From the NCBI GenBank assembly GCA_018340805.1, contig JACMZG010001863.1, positions 58,338,477 to 58,402,476 of the forward strand: a DNA stretch of 64,000 bases, read 5' to 3'. The position numbers and the translations under genes are program-made. Within the stretch, counting starts at the first letter, position 1, and the number at the start of each line of letters is the position of its first letter. A model generated the notes under the pieces. It was given only the letters and a program-made list of their open reading frames with translations, was not told where the DNA came from and did not search any database. This stretch comes from Microvelia longipes. Lineage: Eukaryota; Arthropoda; Insecta; Hemiptera; Veliidae. Shown one piece after another: positions 36,209 through 48,154 of this stretch.

Positions 36209-36712
36209 TTAGTACGTTCACACACACTTTAGATCCGCGTATCGTATAGAGTACGATCTCTCAATACGGTAATTTAAGCTGTATGAACCATGCGGAGGAG
36301 ATCCGATCGCATACGCTAGAACTAGGGAGATGGAATCTAAATGGATCCCCGATACGCTGTCTTTTTGTGTGTGTACCTTTAGAGACGATCGTATTTAACG
36401 GATAATCTTCTCATCGAACTTTTATTTCTCTTTATTTCACTTCTATATAACCGTTTTTGATCAAATAACTTTTGGAATATTATTTTTTTTAGTGTAACTT
36501 TATTATTACGCAAAGAAATCACAATTTAATTAAATATATTTTTTAATTAAACCAAAAGTGAAGGTTCACTATACAAGACGCCATGTTTTGGCGGAATCAG
36601 TTATCACTCGATCGACTAAACAAATACGCTGCAAGAACCGTGAAGTTAGTTGACCGTATTGTGTACGTATTCTATACGATCCGCGGATCTAGAGTGTGTG
36701 TGAACGTACTAA
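36209..36712. mobile_element. Inverted-repeat DNA element, about 500 bp
   Basis: Outer inverted repeats of about 47 bp: TTAGTACGTTCACACACAC ... and the reverse complement ending CGTACTAA. AAAT occurs at both flanks and may be a target duplication. The open frame 36583-36807 overlaps the right terminal repeat and is not a gene. Confidence 0.75.
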
Positions 36713-39700
36713 ATGACTATGCTCCTGTGATTATTAAGCCTCTTAATATGATTGGTGAGGAAGCATTGTTTCATGATTGCCAGCTTGTTTTTCAATTCAT
36801 TCGATAAAAGCTGCTTAGCTAAAAGATCCATAATAAAATATTTTCAGTTTCCTTAGGGTTTTACCTAGGTAAAAGACAGGAAATGAAATGGTTTTGTATC
36901 TGCGTTATAAACCCTAATAATTATAAACCCTAATATAGCTGATAAGATAAACAGCAAAGGTCAATTTTCCTTTCAATTTATACCGCTTACTTATTGAACA
37001 TTTAACTTTACCTTATTAAACATTTAATTAAATCTTTTATATCAATTATTATCACCACATTTAAAGGGAAAGATCAACATAATCAGTTAGTTTGCATTTA
37101 ACTGGTAATTCGTATTTGCTTTTTATCTTTGATAACTAAACGCTAATAAAATCATTTTAATCTTCATCTACTACCGTAGGTAAATAGGAAAATTATTGTG
37201 TTTGCGCCCTTAAATACCACAAACCGAGATTTTATTAAAGTGATCCGTTTTAAGAGTTTTCATAACGATCTGCGATTTGACATTCAACATAATGTTCATT
37301 CGTTTGTCTGTGTGTGTGCCTATCTCATGCAGTGATAATTAAAAAAAACGTTAAAACGAGTCACAAAAATTAAACTTTAGTTTTAGTTAGGGTGCCAGGA
37401 ATAAAAGATGTCCTTAAAATTTTGATTAACATATTATGTTGTCCTATATCAGTTTGTTATATAAACATTACATTTTTATTTAAATGGCCAAATTTTCGAA
37501 TGTTTTGCTCAATAAATCGGGTACGGGGTACCTCTGAAATTTTCCCCTCCCCATCGGATTCGTTACGCTCATTCTCGTCTCTACTTCGAAATTGATTCGC
37601 TCGTCCTCAGACCGTAAATACATTTGTTTTATTCCCAACGGTCACCCATCCAGGCACTAGCCTCACTCGATGCTGCCTAACTTTTATGATCATTAAAACC
37701 CGTAGATATACTTTTTTCTTTTTTTTTTTTATAGGGCGCATGCTCCGTGATAATATTACATGCGCTCGGCTGCACAGGGGGATAAAGCTTACATGCAGCT
37801 CCGGTTTTTTTTCTTTATTTATTTTTGTCAAGTACAACAACAATATTTAGAATATTCAATGTATTAAGCACAAACTTAGAACAATGTAATTTATTCTAAA
37901 ATGATGCAAGCTTTTTCTTACATCTTACATTTAATCTTACGTAGATATACTTGTATTTAAAAGAAACTTGATGTACTTATTTATATTATTAATACTTATA
38001 TTATTATAAGTTATATTATAATATTGTTATTTATAATACTTATACTTATAAGTATTACTTATACTTACATTATTTTATACTTACTTGTATTAAATTTCAA
38101 CTCAATTAATTTATTTTCAATATTTTGCTATTATTTAAAATACGAATTTTGAAATTTCATTATTTCGGGTTAATGACGTCATAAAAATATTCTCCGGATA
38201 GCACAATCACCGGATTAATAGCACAATTTCCCGGATTAATAATGACGACCCTGTCCAGTCCAAGGAAATACATCAAGAAATTCGATAAAAGATTGGCTGT
38301 CTAATAAAATTTAATATCAAACAGCTTACTACGTCAAAAATTCTGATTAAAATATAAATTGAAAAAGGGGTGATCTGGTAAACATTTATAATTTATTAAG
38401 ATGCTTTGACAAAATATATTAAATCTATTTTCTATGATTAAGCTAATTGTCCTGTAAGACCCGAGTATATTTTAAACTAGGGAAATGAGCTGTCAGATCC
38501 ATGTTTTGTGATAAAGGGGGGGGGGGGGGATTTTTTTATAAAAAAAACTGATAAAGAAACACTAGTGCTTCAATATCAAGTTTTAATATTTTGACTGACA
38601 TTGAAAATTATAATATTACAAAAAATAATAATAAAATAAAGATAAGAAGAGCTGAAAAAGGACGAGAGAAGGTGAAGTGGTTGTTGGGTTATATTAAAGA
38701 TGTAGGTTATATTACATTCAATGTTATGCCGGGTTAGTATAACCTTGTATATAAAGGGCTCTCTTCAAGTATAGGAGGGAGGGGTAGAATTTCATAGCAT
38801 GAGCGCCTGTCTCATCAGCCCTCTCCCTTGAGCGGGGGGAGCCATGCCCTTCAGTTCACTCGACGCGTTCGCAGCGCAAGCATTGCCGTCGAATTTATTT
38901 ATTTTTCAAAAAAATATTTCTCGAAAAAGTTTCGCAATCGTACCGCCCTTTTTTTTTAAAAAAAATATTGTATAAAATATTGGATTATTTTAATTTTTAA
39001 AGGTAATTAATATGAATAATTAATAATAATAGCGAAAAAAATATTGGGTCGGTTCAGCAGGTTGAACCGGTTAAATATAACTAAATTTTTCAGGTTTATT
39101 TGCCCTCATGAGTTTTCCTTGAATTTTTCAATTTGTATGAATTTTTGTTTATATTTATTTTAGCTAATTTACATCAGAAAATGACGCTAATGTTTCATTT
39201 GTATTACTCTGATAAAATATTATATCGAGTCGTTATTTTTCTTTTACTGTCATTTATTGAGTGAATTTCGAAGAAAATCAAGTCTCTACTTGGCTGTAGT
39301 ATTTTTTTAATATATTTTTGTGATGAGTTTTTATGGGCACAAAACACAGGTCAAATTTTTATTCTTCATACACGACCACAATTATATTATTTATTTATTT
39401 TTAATGTTATGTAATTTATTTTATTATTTTCATACGTGATAACAAGCCAATGACAGCTTTCCCATTCAAATTATTCATTTATTTTTTTACAAATTTGATC
39501 ATTACCACAATTTTTTTACTCTACTATAAATAATTACTATTATATTAATTGATTACCATAAATAATTATATCGATTGCCGATATAGTATAAATAGTATTA
39601 TATTGATTTTCTACCATAAACTCTTACTGCCATATTAATTTTGGTCATAAAATATTCCTGTTACAATAATTACCATGAATGATTATACACAAATAATTTT

Positions 39701-40132
39701 TTGAAGCACATTAAAAAATAGAATTATTTTTTAAATGAAATATGATCTTATTGGATTTTAATTAAAAATCATAATCAATCAATATTTGTTTATGATTTGT
39801 TCTGTTTAGTTTTAGAATAGCTATGTCAGCATATCACTCTATTGTTATTGATTTCTAATATAATTATATTCTCAGTATCTCAAATAATTACACTAAAACA
39901 CAACTATATGACTGATGAAGACACGCAAAGCAACAGAAGATATTCTTCTAATATTTCTTTGTTTTATATATATATTTATATATACATAATATTATATTCT
40001 TCATTCATTTTTATACTTTGTTAGCCATTTTTAGAAATTATTTTTACGTTATATAATTTTAAATAATAACTAAAAGTCAAAATGAGAAAGAGTGGATTTT
40101 TTTTAAACTTTTCCATGTGACCCAAGTATGTG

Positions 40133-40135
<3 letters not shown>
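36713..40135. other. Intergenic AT-rich DNA
   Basis: Contains a family C fragment (37500-37615, minus), a poly-T/poly-A rich area, a poly-G run at about 38515-38529, and a GC-richer patch at 38760-38895. No domain-bearing frame. Confidence 0.4.
37500..37615 (-). repeat. Family C 3' end
   Basis: The minus strand reads ...GATGGGGAGGGGAAAATTTC AGAGGTACCCCGTACCCGAT, matching 42320-42360 and 48390-48430. Confidence 0.65.
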
Positions 40136-40187
<52 letters not shown>

Positions 40188-40248
40188 ATATATATATATG
40201 CCACTGAAGTCTGATGCTTATACCACAGGGATCATAATAATCACGTTA

Positions 40249-40322
<74 letters not shown>

Positions 40323-40368
40323 CGTGATTATTATGTTCCCTGTGGTATAAGAATCAGACTTCAGTGGC
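40136..40368. repeat. (TA)n-cored inverted repeat with tRNA-like arms
   Basis: Arms 40200-40246 (GCCACTGAAGTCTGATGCTT...) and 40322-40368 are reverse complements of 47 bp with two small differences. A pure TA run sits between them and another (TA)n lies to the left at 40136-40199. The right arm plus the following GGAGGTCTGGGATTCACAGC resembles a tRNA-like SINE head, so two head-to-head SINE copies around a microsatellite is one reading. Confidence 0.75.
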
Positions 40369-40620
40369 GGAGGTCTGGGATTCACAGCCTCCAAATGAGG
40401 CTATGTTATCATTTGTTATGATAAGTATTTGTTTATAAAGATTACTTTAAACTCAGTTGATGCCTTCCATCTGTAGTTACTCCCGAAGTGTGAATTTACT
40501 AGTAACTGAAAGGTTTTAAAACGCTTATTATTTTATGACATCGACACCACTGGCAATTATCGCGTTACATAACTCTATGTAACTCTCTTATACAGTACTG
40601 TTCTCAATACTTGTACTTTA

Positions 40621-40881
40621 GGTAAATACTCAGATCTCTCACACCTGGTACAACTCTGGGCTTGTGGAGAGCAGTCCAGGGTGGGAGAAGGGAGAACGGG
40701 ACATGTGAAGAGAACAGACCAGAATTATCAGGAATCCCAAGAAGGAGGATTACCTGGAGCTGAAAACCCGTTCACATATCTGGGTATAATCAATGCACTA
40801 GAAGAAATTATTAGGCGCAGACCTTACCTACATCCCCCAGAACACGTACGGAGACGTCCTGAGCTTATGCAAACATAGGCA
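40621..40881 (+). CDS. Unrecognised open frame, possible exon
   Basis: Open from an acceptor-like TTGTACTTTAG at about 40620 to a TAG at 40879-40881, with peptides such as DLSHLVQLWACGEQSRVGEG and FTYLGIINALEEIIRRRPYL. GC is well above the flanking DNA. No in-frame ATG near the start, so it would be an internal or terminal exon. No family recognised; a transposon or SINE-body origin is equally possible. Confidence 0.2.
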
Positions 40882-40899
40882 TGGTTACTGTACTTCAAC

Positions 40900-41097
40900 A
40901 TTTATGGAGAACCAGCCCCGCATATGCGTATTTGACGATCGTTAAGCACGCTTAAATAAGAGGAACAAAGGTAACCAAGTAAACAAAACTCGGCTGGGTT
41001 GGCCTGTCCTGATCCAGGACCGGCTGGCATTGAACCAACGACCTCTTGATTAACAAGCGTTGATTTTAACCACTGGACCGCCCTGCTCGGTACGAAC
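40900..41097 (-). repeat. tRNA-Lys-like SINE
   Basis: The minus strand has GGTCCAGTGGTTAAAATC (A-box-like), then CTTGTTAATCAAGAGGTCGT and TGGTTCAATGCC (B-box-like). The TTAATC...GGTCGT...GGTTC order resembles tRNA-Lys. It is followed by a non-tRNA body. The acceptor stem does not pair. Confidence 0.6.
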
Positions 41098-41104
41098 AAA
41101 ACAA

Positions 41105-41450
41105 TTCGTAAAAAACGTAATAATTCGATTTACATAAAAAACGAATAATTATTATTATTATTGTTTATGTATAAAAACTTTATTAAACGACAAATAATAT
41201 AGTAATACAGGCTAATATAGTAATATTGACTTTTAATTAAAAACTTTAAAGTTAAAATATAAATACAGAAAAACCAGGTTCTATTCTCAGACAAGGTTTA
41301 TTAATAGTAGGAAAGAAATTAAAGAGTAAAAAAATAAAACGTAAAAAATGTAATAATTCGATTTACATAAAAAACGAATAATAATTATTATTATTATTGT
41401 TTATGTATAAAACTTTATTAAACGACAAATAAATAGTAATACAGGCGAAT
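41105..41450. repeat. Local direct duplication
   Basis: TAATTCGATTTACATAAAAA ... ATTAAACGACAAAT ... AATACAGGC occurs at about 41118-41215 and again at about 41350-41445. Between them lies the 110 bp segment also found at 46160-46269. Confidence 0.85.
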
Positions 41451-41490
41451 TTTAAAAATATTATAAGATCATTTGTTGAAGCTAAAAATC

Positions 41491-41493
<3 letters not shown>

Positions 41494-41567
<74 letters not shown>
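41494..41567. repeat. (TA)n microsatellite
   Basis: About 74 bp of uninterrupted TA. Confidence 0.98.
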
Positions 41568-41569
<2 letters not shown>

Positions 41570-41789
41570 ATAAGTAGTAAGAATAAAATATTATGAAATA
41601 AAACAAGATAGTGTATTAGGTATGTTTATGAGCATAAAAAGAGCTTATTTTTGATTAAATTTACGTAAAAATAATAATACGTAAGAGCTAAAAAATTATT
41701 TGTAGAATAAATTGTTTGTGTAACGAAAAAAGCAATATGGTGGGACGTAAAATTAGTTTGATTTAGTTTAGGATGCAGGCTGTAAAAAA

Positions 41790-41875
41790 TATTTCTTTCC
41801 CCTCCGGAGCTGAACCGTAAATGGAGATAGACCCCTTAACAATCCGACCAGAGCTCTGTCGTATTCTCTATCCTA
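41790..41875 (-). repeat. tRNA-like SINE head
   Basis: The minus strand reads CTGGTCGGATTGTTAAGGGG and then GGTTCAGCTCCGGAG at A-box/B-box spacing. Confidence 0.4.
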
Positions 41876-42304
41876 GTAGAGCTAAAGAAAATCAGGAAAT
41901 GGAAATTATGTAAAAGTTTTTCATGAAACATTTAGTTTTATTGGGACTGTGAGTATTTTCTAAAGGTAAATCTATATGAGCATGAGTTATCCAGCTTATT
42001 GTGTAAGAAAGTGAAAATATAATACGTAGATACATTAAATAAAATTCTAGTTCTAACGCCCGCTAAACGAGCGAATTTGAAATTTTATTTGTTTAACTGT
42101 CCATTTCTTCCTTAAGTTTATGCTTTACAACCCGAGCATAAGCATTATTTTTTGCCGTCTAGTGTTGCAGTAAACGGCTACTCGATTTTGGCTTAACTGC
42201 CACTGTCAACTGTGTCACTTCTCTTGACCTCAGAATATTAGGTAAACAAATCTATAGGGTGTTAAAACATAACGTTAATTAAAGTATTTAATTCTTAATT
42301 AATT

Positions 42305-42362
42305 ATTAATAGTTATCCGATGTAATGAGGAAAAGTTCGGAGGTACCCCGTACCCGACTTTT
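42305..42362 (+). repeat. Family C 3' end
   Basis: GATGTAATGAGGAAAAGTTC then GGAGGTACCCCGTACCCGAC, close to 48380-48430. Confidence 0.6.
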
Positions 42363-42519
42363 TACTTTTGCTAATGTAGGATAGCACAGGGTAATGGGTA
42401 GGTAGCGTGACAGTCCATCTCGTGTACTCTAAGTTTAGAGAATTCAGGCTGTCTGTTAGTTTGGTTAGTTATTGTCATGTAGCAAGTTTTATTTATGTTT
42501 AGAATCAGTAAGTTAGTAC

Positions 42520-43153
42520 CTTAGAATAATACTATATATAGAAGGAGCACAGGACCGTAAACACAATGTAATTCCACTAATAACACGAAAGCCGGTTGAC
42601 TGGTGCAACTAAGTAATGCTGCCAACCTGACAACAAAACATTATCTTAAATATGTGTCACAAATATCTATTAATGAAGAAAGGTCGTAAAGAACAAATAT
42701 TATAACTTAAAACACCTGCTGAGTATTTAATAAAACCGGTCTTAGATGGCAAAAGGGTGGCGGAATACAAGAATCTACATTTATCATTTTGATACTACCG
42801 AGTTTTGCAAAACATGAATAGTTGACACAATATATATCAATGTCTCTCGCACAATTATATTGTTTCAATCTACATTGAGTTGACGAGGACTACTTTTAAT
42901 ATAATTTTAATAAATACGTTAAACTACAATTTAAAATGCTTTAAATATTGTAATGCACCGATATTTATATTAGTATTTTATAAATAATCAATCATTTATT
43001 AATAATAGAACATAATAATTCAGAAACCGGAAGTATTGCCAACTTTTTTGTAGAAAATTGTATTTTTTAGGGTGGCAGCATTACTTAGGTGCACTCGTGA
43101 ACCGGCTTTCGTGTTATCAGTAGTGCTCCTTCTATATATAGTATTATTCTAAG
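42520..43153. mobile_element. MITE with perfect 8 bp target duplication (family F, copy 2)
   Basis: 634 bp, inverted relative to 24492-25034. Termini CTTAGAATAATACTATATAT... and its complement; the flanks are GTTAGTAC at both 42512-42519 and 43154-43161. The extra length compared with copy 1 is mainly the nested insertion at 42783-42870. Confidence 0.9.
42783..42870. mobile_element. Family A fragment nested in family F
   Basis: ACTACCGAGTTTTGCAAAAC ... GTCTCTCGCACAATTATATT interrupts the element. AATCTACAT occurs on both sides of it, whereas copy 1 has a single equivalent site, so this is a real insertion with a roughly 9 bp target duplication. Confidence 0.75.
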
Positions 43154-43420
43154 GTTAGTACTAAGCCAGTGTTTGATAAGTCTAATTCAAGGAGTCTTAA
43201 TGTTTCCGTGAATGAGTTGGTAGCGCATACTATTGCCAAATCATCGCAGTAGCCTATCATTTTTGAATTCAACGTTAACTGGAAGATGACGTTAATATGG
43301 ACTAAAAACAAAATTGCGCCGATAACGGTACCTTGGGGTATTGAGTACTGAGACGAGAAGGCGAATATTAACTTTGCACTATTATTCATTTTGTCTAAAC
43401 ACTTTACTTTACCTTTATTA
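43147..43420 (-). pseudogene. Non-LTR retrotransposon reverse transcriptase fragment
   Basis: The minus-strand frame includes SIPQGTVIGAILFLVHINV (RT motif equivalent to 'G.PQGS.LGP.LF...IND') and IGYCDDLAIVCA (the catalytic 'YADD' region, with YCDD). The palm domain of a jockey/I/R1-type LINE is the best match. Truncated on both sides and abutting the family F element. Confidence 0.8.
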
Positions 43421-43661
43421 TAAATGAGGAAAAGTGAAAAGATTTCAATGTAAATGTAGGACTGCATGCAATGGCAATTGAAATTGTCATACCGTTTAGA
43501 GTACAGATCAAATTTAAATAAGTAAACTTTATCTTTTCTTTTGAATTTCATTGAAGGTATAAAAAGGTTACGTAAAAGAAAATTTGCAATTAAATTCTTT
43601 CCACTGCAAAGAGATACTTTGAAGAGTTAATGTTATGTCAACTCAACGAATCGTATTGCTA

Positions 43662-43950
43662 TAGTAAAGGAAGTTATGCAAGGAGCACATAATGTATCTG
43701 GCTAATTAAAAGAGATACTGGGAAAGGATAAATGGATAAAAGAATGGATAAATGGATAAATAGTAAAGGAAGTTATGCAAGGAGCACATAATGTATCTGG
43801 CTTATTAAAAGAGATACTGGGAAAGGATAAATGGATAAAAGAAAGGATAAATGGATAAATAGTAAAGGAAGTTATGCAAGGAGCACATAATGTATCTGGC
43901 TAATTAAAAGAGATACTAGGAATGGATAAATGGATAAATAGATACTGGGA
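43662..43950. repeat. 99 bp minisatellite, about 3 copies
   Basis: Unit starts TAGTAAAGGAAGTTATGCAA at 43662, 43761 and 43860 and contains shorter GGATAAATGGATAAA repeats. The third copy is partial. Confidence 0.95.
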
Positions 43951-44199
43951 ATGGAGTCTCTACCAAGAAATAATGTTTAATGGCAAAGCATTTTTATCCT
44001 AACTTAAAGTCATCCTCAGTGGCATAATGAAGACGGGAGTTAGTAATCTGTTACATTTTCTTTGAGAAGTTAACAGCTCGGTAAATGGTGTGTGACTAAC
44101 AGGTGGATGGAGTGGAACCTTCAGAAGAGTACGTTGACGTGGCGAGCTGTACCCTTGTAGTAATAGGGTGGAGAGGCAAAGCCTGGCAAATAGGGCACG

Positions 44200-44523
44200 T
44201 TGTTGGGCCCTTTTTGCCAGCCCCGATTCCTTAAACTACACCACCTCTACCAAGAATCTCTAGGAAAGATTGATATATTGGAGCATATATCTCCAACTAA
44301 GAGAAGAAAGTTCCTCTTCATACAACGCCAAATATGCGGGTACGAAGGGAATTATAGGCCTGACCTGTACCATGTTTTGGCTTTAAGTCGCCCACATATC
44401 ATTGATTACAAAGGATTTCGAGATTATCTAAGAAATCAAGCTCACGCCTTTTATTGGTTCAGTGCAGAAATCCGCTTGGCACTTATTTCTTATACGACAG
44501 CGCCAGACTACCTGGGTTGCTAA
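44200..44523 (+). CDS. Unrecognised 107-residue open frame
   Basis: Frame from MLGPFCQPRFLKLHH to TTAPDYLGC, with GC higher than flanks. No domain recognised. The upstream sequence GGGCACGTTGTTGGGCC recurs at about 45383-45406, so this is probably part of a decayed repeat and not a host gene. Confidence 0.15.
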   Translation: MLGPFCQPRFLKLHHLYQESLGKIDILEHISPTKRRKFLFIQRQICGYEGNYRPDLYHVLALSRPHIIDYKGFRDYLRNQAHAFYWFSAEIRLALISYTTAPDYLGC

Positions 44524-44909
44524 TTTATGTTAGGGACAGCGAAACTATCTTGCTGCAAATTTCGCAAAGGACAGCGCTAGAAACCAGGTGTGATAAACAA
44601 CTGCAGAGTTATCTGGTGGAGTTGCTCTTCATTTAGAAAATCCATAGAGTCGTTAAACTTGCAAGGCTTGAATTCTCGGCATAGGATAGTTCTGTCCTGG
44701 TAGTTAAACTCAATTCATGCTCCATTTCGAGCCCTATTAGCACAAACAAACCAATTTCAAATACTGGCCTATGATTGACTGATGAGAATAAAAATGCCCA
44801 CACCAATTGAAGAAGAGGGAAAATTTAATACGGTTTCTCACTGGTTCTTCTTCATCGAGATGAAGAAATTTCTATATGTATTCTATATGTAATTTCTGAC
44901 ATATAGAGC

Positions 44910-45105
44910 TGCCGGTATCAATACCCTAGTGAGCCATCTGAAGCTTTTGCCAATACCCCGCCATAACAAATTTATTTCTTTTCCTTCGGCTATCATATGC
45001 TTAATATCATAATGCCTCCTATACACCAAGAGTATGTTACATGGGAGTTTTCCCAGCACATGGGCTGGTGTTTTATTCTCTTGACCGCATTTGAGGCAGA
45101 GATTC
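44910..45105 (-). pseudogene. LINE ORF2 C-terminal zinc-finger remnant
   Basis: The minus strand encodes NLCLKCGQENKTPAHVLGKL then PCNILLVYRRHY: the CxxC...HxxxxxC pattern that closes ORF2 in many non-LTR elements (usually 'C..CG...ET..H.L..CP'). Followed by stops. It is not in the right order to belong to the RT fragment at 43147-43420, so it is a separate copy. Confidence 0.6.
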
Positions 45106-45639
45106 TCAAGAAATATTTTCGTATATAATTACAAAAATAGCACATATTTTATTGTACTTTTCTTTATATTTTATCTTTTTTAATTCAATCAGTTTTTTCT
45201 ATTTATAACTGATAAAATGATTATTGTTAAATATTTTTTAATTAATTATACCGATAGGCAGATAAATTTTGTGCAAAAATATATCATTAAAACAAAAATA
45301 AATAAATCACATCTAATCATAAATAAACAATATCTATTACTTAGTAGTAGGGGGGAGTGGTAGTAGCTACCAGGCAAGTAGGCCACGTTGTTGGGCCGTT
45401 GTTGGGCCAAGTGTAGGTATATTTCATCTAATCTAGACAGAAGAGCCGTGAATTTCTATGCTTCCTCTCACGCTTTTTCAAGCAATCATACATATTTTCA
45501 CTGACTCTTATAGTCTAGTGAAAACTAGGAACATCACGTGCTCTCACTGTTAAACCAAACCTCCACACACTTCAAACTACAAGGCAGAAACAGTATAGTA
45601 TTATAATGAATCTACAATGAGGGTCCTAAATTTTGCCTA

Positions 45640-45865
45640 TACCCAGTTTCATTTAGGGTAAGGGACCTTTAACGAATACCTGACAATGCACAGGCTCGAG
45701 ACCACCGGCTTTACGTCCCTTTTGAAGGACCTGGTACGCCGAATTTTTATCCCTCTCATAAAAATCCTAGAGGCCCGTGCTGGGATTGAACCCATGACTA
45801 AAGTCCATTCATCCTGTGTATTGGCCAGGTACCTTAACCACTACACCACGGGTGACTCATATCTA
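45640..45865 (-). repeat. tRNA-derived SINE
   Basis: Minus strand: GTGGTGTAGTGGTTAAGGTA (A box), CATGGGTTCAATCCCAGCAC (B box), then a body with AAGCCGGTGGTCTCGAGCC and GTTAAAGGTCCCTTACC. The head resembles a tRNA but does not fold as a clean cloverleaf; the body is characteristic of a dispersed SINE. Confidence 0.65.
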
Positions 45866-46159
45866 TTACTTATTAAGTTATTTAATTAATATTATTAAAT
45901 AAATAAATTGGTTTAATGTATAGAAAAGAATCTCACTCTTCATTGTGAAGGGCAAAGCAGGTTGGAAGTATAAAAAAATAGAATGGAGTTTTAGATCGCA
46001 TAAAGATCTCCATCCACATTATTGAACACCCTTTGGGGTTCTCTGGTAATATTGCAAGTTGACGTTTAAAAAGTTTTTATCAATCTACCATTAGATTTAA
46101 ACATATTTTAAAAACTCGTTGGTTACAAAGATAAAAACCAAAAAGTATTTAAACTTACA

Positions 46160-46269
46160 TTGACTTTTAATTAAAAACTTTAAAGTTAAAATATAAATAC
46201 AGAAAAAACAGGTTCTATTCTCAGACAAGGTTTATTAATAGTAGGAAAGAAATTAAAGAGTAAAAAAAT
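46160..46269. repeat. 110 bp near-exact copy of 41228-41337
   Basis: Starts GACTTTTAATTAAAAACTTT and continues to AAAGAGTAAAAAAAT with one visible difference. Same orientation, about 4.9 kb apart. Confidence 0.9.
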
Positions 46270-46960
46270 ATCGGGGGTTGAAGTGGAGAGCTTTCCGGGC
46301 GGGTGAGGCCTAGACTGGCAGGCGGAGAAGCCTTAGTCGGGGCAAAATTTTAATCTGAGAGGCAAAACTAAGAGAATTAAACCTTTTTGCCTGCGTATAA
46401 AGAGACACTCAAAAAATCGCTAAAATCTCATTTTACTACTCTAAAAAAGTTTTTTTTGCCCCTTAATGAACTTTTAAAAAGAAATAATTTGTGGGCAAAA
46501 AATTAATTATCTTTTTTTCTCCCAAAAAGGGAATAATTTTGTCGGTACCACCGACAATAGTTTATTATAATACTTTTTGTTTTTCGACGAGACAGTTTTT
46601 TGCGATAAAACTGCTTTTATTGGAAGTGGAAAACAATCGAGCATTTTAAACAAAGTTTTTACTGAAATTAATACAACAGGGCTTAACTTGGTTATAAGAG
46701 TAATAAAAATGATACACCTTCATTTTTCTTTTGTTTTTTATTGCTATAAATTAAAGTGGGGTTTTTATTACAAAGAAAATTTCGTTGCTTTTTCGTTTTA
46801 CATTTAATGAAATACTGTTTCTTTTTCTCATGTGATTTTCTGCATCAGGGTATACTGACATCTGGTATGACGTGAAACTAATTATAATCATCAGTACGAA
46901 ATTTCTCACCGCAATGATTATTAATTTAATCCAAATTTCAACCTAAATGGTCATCACCGT
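46270..46960. other. Unrecognised intergenic DNA
   Basis: GC-richer patch at 46275-46345. The frame at 46577-46807 (MFFDETVFCDKTAF...) has no domain. Confidence 0.35.
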
Positions 46961-47035
46961 TGTCGGAGGGTCATGACAGTGGCGGAGGGTCATGACAGTG
47001 GCGTAGGGTCATGACAGTGGCGGAGGGTCACGACT
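46961..47035. repeat. 19 bp minisatellite, about 4 copies
   Basis: Unit CGGAGGGTCATGACAGTGG. Confidence 0.92.
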
Positions 47036-48154
47036 GAGTGACGACCTATGACTGAGAGTCTCCATCGTGATATCATAAGACTTATCTTCATCTGTATATT
47101 CTTTTCTCCTGCACATATGATGGTCATTTAGGTCGAAAGCCGTAATTTTGATAAAATTAGTAAACATGGTAGTGAGCTAGGATGAAACCTTAAAATGATT
47201 CAAAAAAGGTTTTGAAAATTCATAAAACACGGAAAAACAGAAAATGTATAGATCAATTTAAAATTTAGCTCCCAAGTAGTTGTGTATAAGACCAACGAAT
47301 GTGGCAAGTTTTATATAATTATCAGCATTAGTACATATTTATCAAGTAATATGTACACGTTTTTATTTAAATTATTAAAATTTGGGAAGGACAACATCTG
47401 AGGTACCCGGACCTAATTTTTGCTATTTAAATACTTTTCCTAAATTTGGAATCAACAAAACTAATAACATTTGACATTTATTAACAAAACTTCAGAATTT
47501 GTTATCTCGCTACTTTTATTAAGGAAATCCGTGATTAACTTTTCTGTCATATCACTTAATTTTATTTTATTAATTTAAAATTTCTCGCAAATCTTTTTCC
47601 GTGAAATATTTTTTTAAAGGAAACAACAAAACAGCTCGTTGTTTAAATTCAAAATAAATTCCACTCAGAAAAAAAACTGATATAAAATTTTGTTATTCTG
47701 TTGAAAAATATAACAATACCCTCAATTGAGGCAGTTACATGTGTGTGGTTTAACCCAATATGTGACACATATCTTCCACAATATGCAGTATTGTTATTAT
47801 TAAAATTTAATCTCTTGCTGAGGTCGAGGTCAAATTGTTTTGTAAAAACAAATTCACAGGTCAAGTTTTATATTTTAGCATTTAATTTTTACTTTTCCTT
47901 GTCTACTGTGGTAGGTTTATTGTAAAAGTAATGTGTCCACCCAAAACTTATGTTTTATATATTTTATTACTTTTGACTTTCAAATATAATTTATTATAAG
48001 AAAATTAGGAAATTAGCTTAGTCTGAATCTTTAGTGGTTTTCAATCAATGTGGCATTCCGTTGCCACATTGTAAAGGTTGCTCTAATACATGACAAAATG
48101 CCATATATTAATCGCATTAAGAAAGTAACATATAACAACGATTTTAAGGCCTCC
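47036..48154. other. Intergenic AT-rich DNA
   Basis: Overlapping frames at 47649-47925 on both strands are not recognisable. A weak family C end (GAGGTACCCGGACCTAATTT) is at about 47400. Confidence 0.4.

Noticed and set aside
45770..45860. Possible functional tRNA on the minus strand
   Set aside because: A and B boxes are present but anticodon and acceptor stems do not pair well and a SINE body follows.
41228..46269. Direct 110 bp repeats as LTRs of a retroelement
   Set aside because: No TG...CA ends, PBS or polypurine tract recognised, and the interval is a mosaic of unrelated elements.
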